This document shows, one piece after another, positions 35,008 to 42,738 of a stretch of 64,000 nt of DNA. The notes beneath the pieces are model-generated. The model worked only from the letters and a program-made list of their open reading frames with translations, ran no database searches and was not told the DNA's origin. A program made the translations under genes and the position numbers. Every line of letters begins with the position of its first letter. Position 1 is the stretch's first letter. Source of the stretch: Nostoc sp. FACHB-892 (GTDB taxonomy: Bacteria > Cyanobacteriota > Cyanobacteriia > Cyanobacteriales > Nostocaceae); NCBI RefSeq assembly GCF_014698795.1, contig NZ_JACJTR010000016.1, positions 1 through 64,000 on the forward strand, written 5' to 3'.

Positions 35008-36351
35008 TCAGCGATCGCGTTTAGCAGAACGGCGCGATGCCGACGAACGCGCACCAGGCTTATCGCCATTTGTGGCAGGTGGCGCTGCCTTACGTTTAGC
35101 CGATTTCTGTGGTAACGGTTTAGGAGTACCAGCCGGACGCTTATCACCTACAGGCTTGGCTCTGTGTTGCCGTCCATTTGGGATTGCTTCTGGCTTGGTA
35201 TCGGGATTGAGCGCAAAACCAGCCACTACTTCCCTTGGTAAGCGCTGCTGAATCAGTTTTTCAATATCTGTCAATAAAGGGTATTCATCAACAGACACCA
35301 GCGATACGGCTTCACCTGACGCGCCAGCGCGGCCAGTACGGCCAATGCGATGAACATAATCCTCCGGTACATTGGGTAGATCGAAGTTGACGACATGGGG
35401 CAGGTCGCTGATATCAAGACCCCTAGCAGCAATATCTGTCGCAACCAATACCTGTAAGCTGCCATTTTTGAATTTTGCCAGAGCATTGGTACGCACCGGC
35501 TGGCTCTTATTCCCGTGGATTGCCAGTGCTTGAATGCGGTCTTCACCCAATTGCTTAACCAAACGATCAGCGCCATACTTAGTGCGAGTAAACACTAGCA
35601 CTTGATACCAATTATCTCGGCGAATCAGGTGAGCAAGTAATTGGCGTTTCTTGTCACGGTCTACGTGGTAAATTTTTTGTGCGATCGTCTCGGCGGTAAC
35701 GTTGCGGCGTGCTACCTCAATCATCGTCGGGTTATTAAGCAGCCCGGCGGCGAGTGCCTTAATTTTGTCCGAGAAAGTAGCGAAGAATAGCAAATTTTGT
35801 CGCTGTTTGGGCAATAGTGAGAGGATGCGGCGGATATCATGAATAAAGCCCATGTCCAGCATCCGATCTGCTTCATCTAGCACCAAAACCTCAATATGCG
35901 ATAGGTTCAGCGTGCCCTGCTGTACATGGTCTAATAGTCGCCCTGGAGTAGCGACCAAAATATCCACTCGGTTCTTCAAACGCTGCTTTTGCAGACTAAT
36001 ACCGACTCCGCCGAACATCACCATCGAGTTTAGCTGCAAGTACTTACCATACTCGCGCACGCTTTCTTCTACCTGTGCGGCGAGTTCACGAGTCGGAGTA
36101 AGAATCAGCGCCCGGATCGGCGGGTATCCCTTATATGTACCTTTGACGCTCTTATCAGACGACAACCGATGCAGAAGCGGTAGGGTAAAACTAGCGGTTT
36201 TTCCAGTGCCAGTTTGTGCCCCAGCTAGTAAATCGCTACCCGACAATACAGCAGGAATCGCCTGTATCTGAATTGGCGTGGGTTCAGTGTACCCGCGTTC
36301 TGTAACCGCCCGGATAATTTCATTGGACAAGCCGAGAGTAGAAAAAGACAT
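35008..36351 (-). CDS. DEAD-box RNA helicase, RhlE type
   Basis: The start is ATG 36351 (MSFSTLGLSNEIIRAVTERG), preceded by GGAG 5 bases upstream. The frame upstream to 36471 is not family-like. The product has 447 residues. Motifs are the Q motif (TPIQIQAIP), motif I AQTGTGKT, motif Ia PTRELAAQ, motif II VLDEADRM and motif VI HRIGRTGRAG. Motif III, normally SAT, reads FAT here (LLFFATFSD). The basic, low-complexity C-terminus (SAKRKAAPPATNGDKPGARS and following) should bind RNA. Likely roles are ribosome assembly or RNA decay and cold response. It is divergent from infC. Confidence 0.94.
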   Translation of the reverse strand: MSFSTLGLSNEIIRAVTERGYTEPTPIQIQAIPAVLSGSDLLAGAQTGTGKTASFTLPLLHRLSSDKSVKGTYKGYPPIRALILTPTRELAAQVEESVREYGKYLQLNSMVMFGGVGISLQKQRLKNRVDILVATPGRLLDHVQQGTLNLSHIEVLVLDEADRMLDMGFIHDIRRILSLLPKQRQNLLFFATFSDKIKALAAGLLNNPTMIEVARRNVTAETIAQKIYHVDRDKKRQLLAHLIRRDNWYQVLVFTRTKYGADRLVKQLGEDRIQALAIHGNKSQPVRTNALAKFKNGSLQVLVATDIAARGLDISDLPHVVNFDLPNVPEDYVHRIGRTGRAGASGEAVSLVSVDEYPLLTDIEKLIQQRLPREVVAGFALNPDTKPEAIPNGRQHRAKPVGDKRPAGTPKPLPQKSAKRKAAPPATNGDKPGARSSASRRSAKRDR

Positions 36352-36573
36352 AAAACTCCAAAAATAACATCGGCCTGTCGCCAATGGCGGCGTCAGTCTT
36401 AGGCGGACGGATAAAAAAGCGTTGAAAGGCTGATGGGCAATAGCGCAAAGACTGAAGAGCGAGTGCCGCAATTCTACATTTTAACAGATTGTAGTCCATT
36501 GTGTCGTTAAAGTTGCTCTAATTCAGCGTTGTGTTAAATTAGCATTACTTGGAATGTAAAATGTTGAACAATT

Positions 36574-36590
36574 AGGAGAAATTCGTTATC
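36574..36590 (+). promoter_or_regulatory. Shine-Dalgarno and AUC start of infC
   Basis: AGGAG at 36574-36578 is followed, 9 bases on, by ATC 36588, the first plausible codon of a frame that opens after TAG 36573-36575. No ATG, GTG or TTG occurs in frame before TTG 36642. Confidence 0.65.
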
Positions 36591-37076
36591 GCAATCCAAA
36601 AGCAACTGATTAATTCACAAATCAAGTCACCTAGCGTCTTCTTGATTGACCATGAGAATAACAATCGTGGTCTGATCGACACCAATGAGGCGCTACAGCT
36701 AGCCGAGAGCTTAGAGCTTGACTTAGTTGTAGTCTCCCAAGGTAAAGAGGCTCCAATCGCCAAGATTTTGAACTACGGCAAGCTTCAGTATCAAAAGAAA
36801 AAACGTCAGAGCCAGAGTGCTAGACCCACGGTAAAGGAAGTTCGATTTGGCCTAAACGTGGGCGTGGCTGATTACAATTTACGCATCCAACAAGCAGGTG
36901 AATGGTTGAGTAAAGGCGATTCAGTCAAGTTTGCCATCCGTTTACGAGGCCGAGAACATCAATATCGTGACAAAGCAGGAGAACTGCTAGACCGAATTGC
37001 AAATGATCTCAGTCAAGTAGGTAAAATCCAGTCACTGGATAAACGCGCACTAGTTGTTCAAGTGATTCCTGCCTAG
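36588..37076 (+). CDS. infC: Translation initiation factor IF-3
   Basis: IF-3 binds the 30S subunit and rejects wrong start codons. The first usual start codon, TTG 36642, lies inside the conserved N-terminal domain. The frame upstream still aligns with it (INSQIKSPSVFLID matches INERIRFPKIRVID of typical IF-3). I therefore start at ATC 36588, giving 162 residues. The core is NEALQLAESLELDLVVVSQ, NYGKLQYQKKKRQSQSARPT, VKEVRFGLNVGVADYNLRIQ and the C-terminal domain ending RALVVQVIPA. E. coli infC uses AUU for autoregulation, so AUC here is biologically sensible. It is shorter than usual and may be a second IF-3 copy. Confidence 0.87.
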   Translation: MAIQKQLINSQIKSPSVFLIDHENNNRGLIDTNEALQLAESLELDLVVVSQGKEAPIAKILNYGKLQYQKKKRQSQSARPTVKEVRFGLNVGVADYNLRIQQAGEWLSKGDSVKFAIRLRGREHQYRDKAGELLDRIANDLSQVGKIQSLDKRALVVQVIPA

Positions 37077-37159
37077 TTAATCTTGCGATCGCTTGAGGAT
37101 ATATTGGTGAGAGCCTGTTAGGAACAAAAAAATCTGGAGGCAACACTGTAGCTTCTATG

Positions 37160-37400
37160 GAAAAAACATTGAGATTCTCCCCACTGAAGACAGCAAGGGG
37201 ATTTTTTCACTGTGTATTTGAGTCATGCTTGTACAGAGCTACACTCAAATGAGGATGGAACCTTAAACCAGTAGGGGGTGCTATAGCCCCAAGTACTGAG
37301 ACATCGAAAAATCTCACATCCTTTCTACGAATATTGATAGAGCTAACCCCATCTCTGTGAAACTCAAAGCCGCACCGAAATTTAAAGGTGCGGCTTTTGG
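37160..37400 (+). ncRNA. Candidate structured RNA downstream of infC
   Basis: TGAGATT (37170-37176) pairs perfectly with AATCTCA (37310-37316). Inside this closing stem are three hairpins: TCCCC/GGGGA (37178-37182 with 37197-37201), ATTTGAG/CTCAAAT (37216-37222 with 37244-37250) and GGGG/CCCC (37275-37278 with 37287-37290). A strong terminator hairpin follows at 37366. No open frame fits. It could be an independent small RNA or an infC 3' UTR product. I do not recognise the class. Confidence 0.5.
37366..37400 (+). terminator. Rho-independent terminator
   Basis: A perfect 11-bp stem AAAGCCGCACC / GGTGCGGCTTT has a 10-base loop, with TTTT on the descending edge. It ends the infC and candidate RNA transcription unit. 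Confidence 0.85.
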
Positions 37401-37481
37401 ATTTATTATTAAATTCAAAGCAAGAGAGTTTTACCTATAATCAGAGGCACTGGAGGATTAAAAATTCTCTTCATTTTATCG

Positions 37482-37625
37482 TTAGTCAGAAAACCGTTCC
37501 ACAATATCCTTTACTGTCTTATAACTTAGATGAAACTGCTGGGCAATCTGGCGACTAGAATACCCCTCCCTGAACATCGTTAAGACTTGAAAGGCATACT
37601 TGTCTAATTGTTTTAAATCATCCAT
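37482..37625 (-). CDS. 47-residue helix-turn-helix protein
   Basis: The short frame MDDLKQLDKYAFQVLTMFRE then GYSSRQIAQQFHLSYKTVKD and IVERFSD has a clear HTH pattern (YSSRQIAQQFHLSYKTVKDI), like a LuxR, sigma region 4 or transposase DNA-binding end. It starts at ATG 37625 without a clear Shine-Dalgarno. It may be a small DNA-binding regulator or the leftover N-terminus of a transposase; no inverted repeats or further transposase sequence are visible next to it. Confidence 0.5.
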   Translation of the reverse strand: MDDLKQLDKYAFQVLTMFREGYSSRQIAQQFHLSYKTVKDIVERFSD

Positions 37626-38474
37626 ATAATTTCTAGACCTTTTGTATAGGGTTGGCTAAAAATCCGTATTATGTAGATGGAATAATTATTGTATAACAAG
37701 CTCTTTCAGTAATTCTTCCTAATTACTTTGAGCTATGAAAAACCCTCTAGTCTGTAAATAAACTAGAGAATAAGCTGTGCTTAATGTTGTCTAAAAAAAA
37801 AATTACTCTTTTTACAAAATTTGTTCTTCCATCTGGTGAATAAATTAAGGCAGACAAAGTATAGTTCAATGTTAAGTTCGCTTGCAATAAGGGATACAAC
37901 GCAATAGTGCCAGGATTACGGCATAGTTGTTGAAATAACCTCAAAAAAATCGGTGCGAATCCCATTTCTTTAAGGGGTAGGAGAGATAAACGTTCGCCGA
38001 TTTGGTCATCGGTACTAATGAGTAATGACTTGAAATGCGTGGGATGAGTTAAAGCCTTTTTCCACCCAGATGAATATTTTATCTATGGTTAGGGGTGCTT
38101 TTAAGAAAACTAAGTAGGAAATGGAAATCCTATACTTGTCGAAAAGCCTTATTTATAAAGGTTATAGGCAGGAGCGAACTCTTAACTTCCGGTTTGTTCA
38201 AAGCCAGGGCGTAAGAACTCGTAGGGAATCTTGCAACGGATTTTCATAATATTGTACGGAATCGTACTGACTGGCAGCGACTGAAGGCTTTAGTCTTTAA
38301 ATATACTTAAATATAGGCAATCCCAAAGTTATAAAAAATTTGGGAACAAATTCATGGATGGCAATATCTCTTAACTTCTCGTTACTAGCTAAAACCCAGT
38401 AATGAATGATTTGTGGGATAAAACTCATTAGGAATTGGTTAACAGTCTCTTTTTATTCAGGGATTGAAACTTAA
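37626..38474. other. 850-bp region without a convincing gene
   Basis: It is A/T-rich. A 72-codon minus frame at 37747-37965 has no recognisable pattern and poor codon character, so I do not call it. TTCGCCGAT near 37992 recurs near 39969. I see no tRNA or strong hairpin. Confidence 0.4.
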
Positions 38475-39122
38475 ATGTCACCTGAATTGAAAATGAATCT
38501 AAATATATTTGCCCAGCAGTTACAGTCGCTGCAAAGGTGTTTAAACTTGTACCAAAATGCGAACACCGGAGTAGAGCCAGAAGGCGATTTGCTGCAAGCT
38601 GCCTTAAAAGAACTTGATACTGTTTCAAAAACATTAGAGATCGTTACAGAGAGGCTGTTCGAGCAAACTCAAAAATTGGGAAATGCGCAAGCACGCCTTA
38701 GAGAGCAATGCAAGCGCTACCAAGACCTGTTGGAGTTCATACCAAATGCTTACTTTGTGAGTGACACACAAGGGAAAATTCTGTCAGCTAATCTTGCCAC
38801 TGCCACACTGTTCAATCTTCAACAGCGATTTTTGCTAAACAAACCGTTAGTCTGTTTCATTCCAGTAGAAGAACGTCAAGCATTTCGTTGGCAACTAAAC
38901 CAGATGCACGAGTCTGAGTGTGACTATGTAAAAGAGTGGATATTACGTATACAGCCTCGTTACTGTGAGCCTTTTGAGGCTGCTATGACTGTAGCTCTTA
39001 TACGCGATGTTAAAGGTAAGTTAACAGGCTTGCGCTGGATGGTGCATGACATCACTCACGTCTGGCAACAGCCTCAATTACCGCTCTTAAGGTCAGAAAA
39101 GCTTTATCCGTTATCTCTTTAG
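38475..39122 (+). CDS. PAS domain protein
   Basis: This 215-residue protein has a helical N-terminal half (LNIFAQQLQSLQRCLNLYQN, coiled coil to about residue 85) and one PAS domain (residues 88-200: YQDLLEFIPNAYFVSDTQGK, ILSANLATATLFNLQQ). No kinase or cyclase output follows, so it may be a stand-alone sensor that binds a partner. It starts at ATG 38475. A Crp-like regulator converges with it. Confidence 0.82.
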   Translation: MSPELKMNLNIFAQQLQSLQRCLNLYQNANTGVEPEGDLLQAALKELDTVSKTLEIVTERLFEQTQKLGNAQARLREQCKRYQDLLEFIPNAYFVSDTQGKILSANLATATLFNLQQRFLLNKPLVCFIPVEERQAFRWQLNQMHESECDYVKEWILRIQPRYCEPFEAAMTVALIRDVKGKLTGLRWMVHDITHVWQQPQLPLLRSEKLYPLSL

Positions 39123-39175
39123 ATTAAAACTTAGCAGGCGATCATAATTCCTCTTTGATTACGGGAGGATGGAAA

Positions 39176-39892
39176 TTATACCACTGAATGTTGTCTTTTA
39201 AAACTTAGCAGGCGATTGTATTCCTCTTTGATTACTCCATAACACTCGCAGGAAACCTCTTCTAGTCCCTGCCGATTAATGGTTTTGATTTTCTTTCGGC
39301 TGCATTCGATGAGACCTTTCTTTTCTAGAATATGGGCGGTTTCGGTGACGCTAGAACGGCGCACGCCCAGCATATGGGAGAGGAACTCATGAGACAAAAT
39401 GAGTTCATCCGAGTAGAGACGGTCACTCGACTCAAGCAACCAACGGGCCATGCGTTTTTCTATAGTATGAGTGCGGTTGCAGGCAACATTTTGCGAGATT
39501 TGTGCTATGTAAGCCTGTGTGTATTTGAGCATTACGTCCCGCAGCGACTTATTGGTGTCGAACTCATGGAGCAACAAATGTGCCTTCATTTTCACCGCTT
39601 TGCCAGGAACCTGAGCGATGTACTGGGTCTGCGTCGTCTCCTGACCGCCCATGAAGGCGTTGATCCCTACCATCTCGCGGCTTCCAACCACTCCGGCTTC
39701 AACGGTGCTACCGTCCATCATTGTGATGGTGACTGAGATTAAGCAGGTGAGGGGGAAGTAGACTTCTTCTATAGGTTCGCCGGGTCTGTTGAGTATCTCG
39801 CCGTATGAAAGCTCTACCTGTTCCATTTTGTTTTCTATCCGCTTGTACAGATCGCGTGGCAAAGCGGTAAGTAGAAGGTTTTCGTTAGTCAT
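39176..39892 (-). CDS. Crp/Fnr family transcriptional regulator
   Basis: This 238-residue protein has an N-terminal cupin (about 20-130; LNRPGEPIEEVYFPLTCLIS, VEAGVVGSREMVGINAFMGG). A long dimer helix and a winged HTH follow (about 165-215; LSHEFLSHMLGVRRSSVTET). The effector-binding residues of true cAMP receptors (RxS in a phosphate cassette) are not obvious, so the ligand is unknown. This divergent Crp branch is common in cyanobacteria and proteobacteria. Start ATG 39892. Confidence 0.88.
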   Translation of the reverse strand: MTNENLLLTALPRDLYKRIENKMEQVELSYGEILNRPGEPIEEVYFPLTCLISVTITMMDGSTVEAGVVGSREMVGINAFMGGQETTQTQYIAQVPGKAVKMKAHLLLHEFDTNKSLRDVMLKYTQAYIAQISQNVACNRTHTIEKRMARWLLESSDRLYSDELILSHEFLSHMLGVRRSSVTETAHILEKKGLIECSRKKIKTINRQGLEEVSCECYGVIKEEYNRLLSFKRQHSVV

Positions 39893-40157
39893 CTTTTTGT
39901 TAAAGCTTGTTTTTAAACTATTGTTAAGTTTATGCCATCTAAAAACCTATAAGTATAAGTATGGTAGGTTCGCCGATTTTGAAAAGATGTTTGCCGAACA
40001 GCAGTTTTTTAAGAATTATTTGATGCTAAGTATTTCAGGTTTTTCACGCAAAGTAAGCTTTTGCAAACCGTACTATATTAAGTAAGGGTATCCTTTGCTT
40101 ATTGTATACCACCCCGTCAAACTGTACTTTGTCTTCCCTTCCTACAGTCGGGACTAC

Positions 40158-40337
40158 GGTGTATACACAAGTCTTTTTGAAGGCAATTTACGGTTAAGTC
40201 TCAGAGCCACTGAGATACCTCACCCTGGTTTTACTACATAAAACCTGTCCCTCTCCTTATTAAGGAGAGGGATGTCCGATAGGACAGGGTGAGGTTTTGG
40301 AGGACTTTTGGGTAATCGGATAACTTGTGTGTACGCC
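40158..40337. mobile_element. 180-bp MITE-like element with nested palindromes
   Basis: Imperfect 15-bp ends (GGTGTATACACAAGT at 40158-40172 and ACTTGTGTGTACGCC at 40323-40337) enclose two further inverted pairs. These are CCTCACCCTG/CAGGGTGAGG (40218-40227 with 40285-40294) and CCCTCTCCTTA/TAAGGAGAGGG (40249-40259 with 40261-40271). It has no coding capacity. It sits between the Crp-like and TetR genes. Confidence 0.6.
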
Positions 40338-40380
40338 TAGTTCCTACAGGTAGACCGAACAAGCACTGGGACATAGCCAA

Positions 40381-40998
40381 TCAATTGGCGCAATTAGTGA
40401 TTAGGTGTATCAAGGCATTAATCAGGCGATCGCTTTCCATTGGTAAAATATCTTTGCCATGCATAATCTCCTGAGCAATCACTAAATGCACTATTGACCC
40501 CATTAAAATCCATACCATTGCCTGTGGATCAGGGATATTAAGTTCAGGGCGAGAAACTAAGTATTGAGTGATAATCTCGCTCCCCGGTTTAGCGATACAA
40601 CTCAGGAAAAGCTGAGATAATTCAGGAAAACGAGCAGACTCCCCAATCAGCACTCGCTGAAATCCCTGAAATTCTTTGTCATTGAGCATCTGTGTTAATG
40701 CTTTTGTTAACAAATGTCTTAGGACGATACGCGGTTCTCCCTCAAGAGGTTCTGTGCCAAAAACTGACTCAAACCGCTTTCGTGCTAGTTGCTCTACTAA
40801 TGCTTTAAAAAGTCCTTCTTTATCTTGAAAGTGGCTGTAAACTGTCGCTTTAGAAACACTTGCTGCTACCGCTACCCTATCCATGCTTGCGCCAGCATAG
40901 CCATGTGCTAAAAACTCTTGCATCGCCCCTTGCAAAATCTTTTCGACTTTATCGCTTGAACTCTCCCGCTCAACTTCGTTAATTCTTATGCGGGTCAT
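40381..40998 (-). CDS. TetR/AcrR family transcriptional regulator
   Basis: This 205-residue repressor-type protein has an N-terminal HTH (KILQGAMQEFLAHGYAGASM, VAVAASVSKATVYSHFQDKE, residues 20-65) and a helical ligand domain. It is transcribed away from devBCA, about 430 bases from devB. Two inverted repeats lie directly before devB, so it probably represses that exporter and responds to a substrate of it. This is inference from context. The start ATG 40998 (MTRIRINEVERESS) is plausible. Confidence 0.9.
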   Translation of the reverse strand: MTRIRINEVERESSSDKVEKILQGAMQEFLAHGYAGASMDRVAVAASVSKATVYSHFQDKEGLFKALVEQLARKRFESVFGTEPLEGEPRIVLRHLLTKALTQMLNDKEFQGFQRVLIGESARFPELSQLFLSCIAKPGSEIITQYLVSRPELNIPDPQAMVWILMGSIVHLVIAQEIMHGKDILPMESDRLINALIHLITNCAN

Positions 40999-41093
40999 TT
41001 TTTTATTATCCTGTGCTGTAAAACCATCTTAAAAAGAATTGAAATTAAAAATACTTTCTCCTTTGTAATCAATCTCAATAAGAGAATTGGTAT

Positions 41094-41196
41094 TATAGCA
41101 GTCCTAAATCATTTGTAAAAATAAATTAACCGCAGAGGCGCAGAGAACCCAGAGAGAGGAATCGGAGATTTTTACGGCTCATTTAAAATTGCTATA
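41094..41196. mobile_element. 103-bp MITE-like element, family A copy 2
   Basis: The ends TATAGCAGTCCTA and TTGCTATA are imperfect versions of the 13-bp repeats at 30377-30480. Length differs by one base, and both start with TCCTAAA(C/T)CATTTGTAAAA after the terminal repeat. It carries CCGCAGAGGCGCAGAG, a motif also seen in the 30517 element. Confidence 0.65.
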
Positions 41197-41353
41197 AAAT
41201 AAATTCTCCAATTTCTAAACTTCACTACGACTTTCCCTCCCCGTGCTCCCTGCCCCCGCCCCCTACCCTTAAAGCGATAGGATATTTTTTATTTGGAAGC
41301 CCCTAAATTTGCAATTAGGACAAATTAATGACAACTTGAGCTACGCGATATTG

Positions 41354-41404
41354 ACTAAACTACTCCGTTTAGTTTAGCATTTTAAAACTAGACGGTTTAG
41401 TTTT
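41354..41404 (+). promoter_or_regulatory. Two inverted-repeat operators upstream of devB
   Basis: Site 1 (41354-41373) is ACTAAAC-n6-GTTTAGT, with perfect 7-bp arms. Site 2 (41384-41404) is AAAACTA-n7-TAGTTTT with a near-palindromic centre (GACGGTT). Both share CTAnAC and GTTTAG elements and end within 30 bases of the devB start. They suit a TetR dimer, most likely the product of 40381-40998. Confidence 0.65.
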
Positions 41405-41430
41405 ATTGTCCGCTAGTTAAGGTGGGTGCT

Positions 41431-42738
41431 ATGGAGCAAAACTTAAAGCTGGATGAATCGCGTCCTTCCCAAAATCTCTTTAAATTGCCTGTTTTGTTAG
41501 CAATGCTAGCATCTTTTATGATGGGTGCATTAAGTGTTTATACGATACAAAAGTTTCAGGGTGCAGTTAATAAGCCGCAAGAAGCATCAGCATCACCCAA
41601 GCCAGTGGTAAAAACAGTAACAGCATTAGGGCGGTTAGAACCAAATGGCGAGGTAATAAAACTTTCTGCACCTACCTCGAATCAAGAGAATCGCGTTCAA
41701 CAACTGTTGGTTAAGGAGGGGGATAAAGTAAGAGCTGGGCAGGTAATTGCGGTTATGGACAGTCGCGATCGCTTACAAGGAAGTTTGCGTGAAGCACAAA
41801 AACAAGTCCAAGTAGCGAAACTCCGTCTTGCCCAAGTAAAAGCGGGAGCGAAACAGGGAGAAATTGAGGCACGGCAAGCAACTGTGAGCCGTCTACAAGC
41901 TGAATTAGAGGGAAATGCTAAAACTCAGCAAGCCACAATTAATCGTCTAGAAGCGGAACTAGAAGGTCAAAAACAGCAGTTAAACGCAACAGTGGCTCGT
42001 TTAGAAGCCGAGAAAGCTAATGCTCAAGCTGATGCCCAACGCTATGAAACTTTATACCAACAAGGAGCAATTTCCAGCCAGGAAGTTGATAGGAGACGCT
42101 TGAGTGCAGAAACTTCCACTCAGCAGTTGCTGGAAAGTCAAGCTACCCAGAGAACAACTATCGCCACCCTAGAACAGCAAATTAATGAGGCAAAAGCCAA
42201 CCGGAATAAAACTCTAGCCACTCTTCAAGAGCAAATTAATGAGGCAAAAGCCACACTGAACCAAACTGCTGAAGTGCGTCCAACAGATATAGCAACCGCA
42301 GAAGCAGAAATAGACAGCGCTCAAGCTACTGCTGAGAAAATTAAAGCAGAACTGGCGCAGGCATACGTTCTAGCTCCTAAAGCTGGTCGAATTTTGGAGA
42401 TTAATACGCGATCGGGAGAAATTGTTAGTAATGACGGAATTGTGGATTTAGGTCAAACCGACCAAATGTATACCGTAGCAGAAGTCTACCAAAGTGATAT
42501 CAACAAAGTGCGTCCGGGGCAACGAGTGCGGGTCAGTAGCGATTCTCTACCTAATGAATTACTAGGAAGGGTAGATAGGGTTGGTATGCAGATAAAGCGA
42601 CAGAATGTCATCAATGCCGACCCCTCTAGCAATATTGATGCCAGAGTAGTGGAAGTGCATGTCCAACTGAATCGGCTATCTAGTCTAGAAGCTACTAGCT
42701 TAACTAATCTGCAAGTCAAGGCGGTGATTGAATTGTGA
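41431..42738 (+). CDS. devB: ABC exporter membrane fusion protein DevB
   Basis: The product has 435 residues from ATG 41431 (MEQNLKLDESRPSQNLFKLP). GTG 41422 is possible, but AAGGTGGG then overlaps the start rather than preceding it. It has one membrane helix (LLAMLASFMMGALSVY, about 20-36), then the biotinyl-lipoyl-like half (ALGRLEPNGEVIKLSAP), a long coiled-coil hairpin (about 115-300, many EAEL/QQ heptads) and a C-terminal beta barrel (AYVLAPKAGRILEINTRSGE). DevBCA-TolC exporters carry glycolipids in heterocysts and other lipids or toxins in paralogues. Confidence 0.92.
   Translation: MEQNLKLDESRPSQNLFKLPVLLAMLASFMMGALSVYTIQKFQGAVNKPQEASASPKPVVKTVTALGRLEPNGEVIKLSAPTSNQENRVQQLLVKEGDKVRAGQVIAVMDSRDRLQGSLREAQKQVQVAKLRLAQVKAGAKQGEIEARQATVSRLQAELEGNAKTQQATINRLEAELEGQKQQLNATVARLEAEKANAQADAQRYETLYQQGAISSQEVDRRRLSAETSTQQLLESQATQRTTIATLEQQINEAKANRNKTLATLQEQINEAKATLNQTAEVRPTDIATAEAEIDSAQATAEKIKAELAQAYVLAPKAGRILEINTRSGEIVSNDGIVDLGQTDQMYTVAEVYQSDINKVRPGQRVRVSSDSLPNELLGRVDRVGMQIKRQNVINADPSSNIDARVVEVHVQLNRLSSLEATSLTNLQVKAVIEL

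Noticed and set aside
37747..37965. 72-codon minus frame
   Set aside because: No recognisable motif and no ribosome-binding site; likely chance.
39332..39736. 134-codon plus frame within the Crp-like gene
   Set aside because: Antisense shadow of a well-supported regulator.
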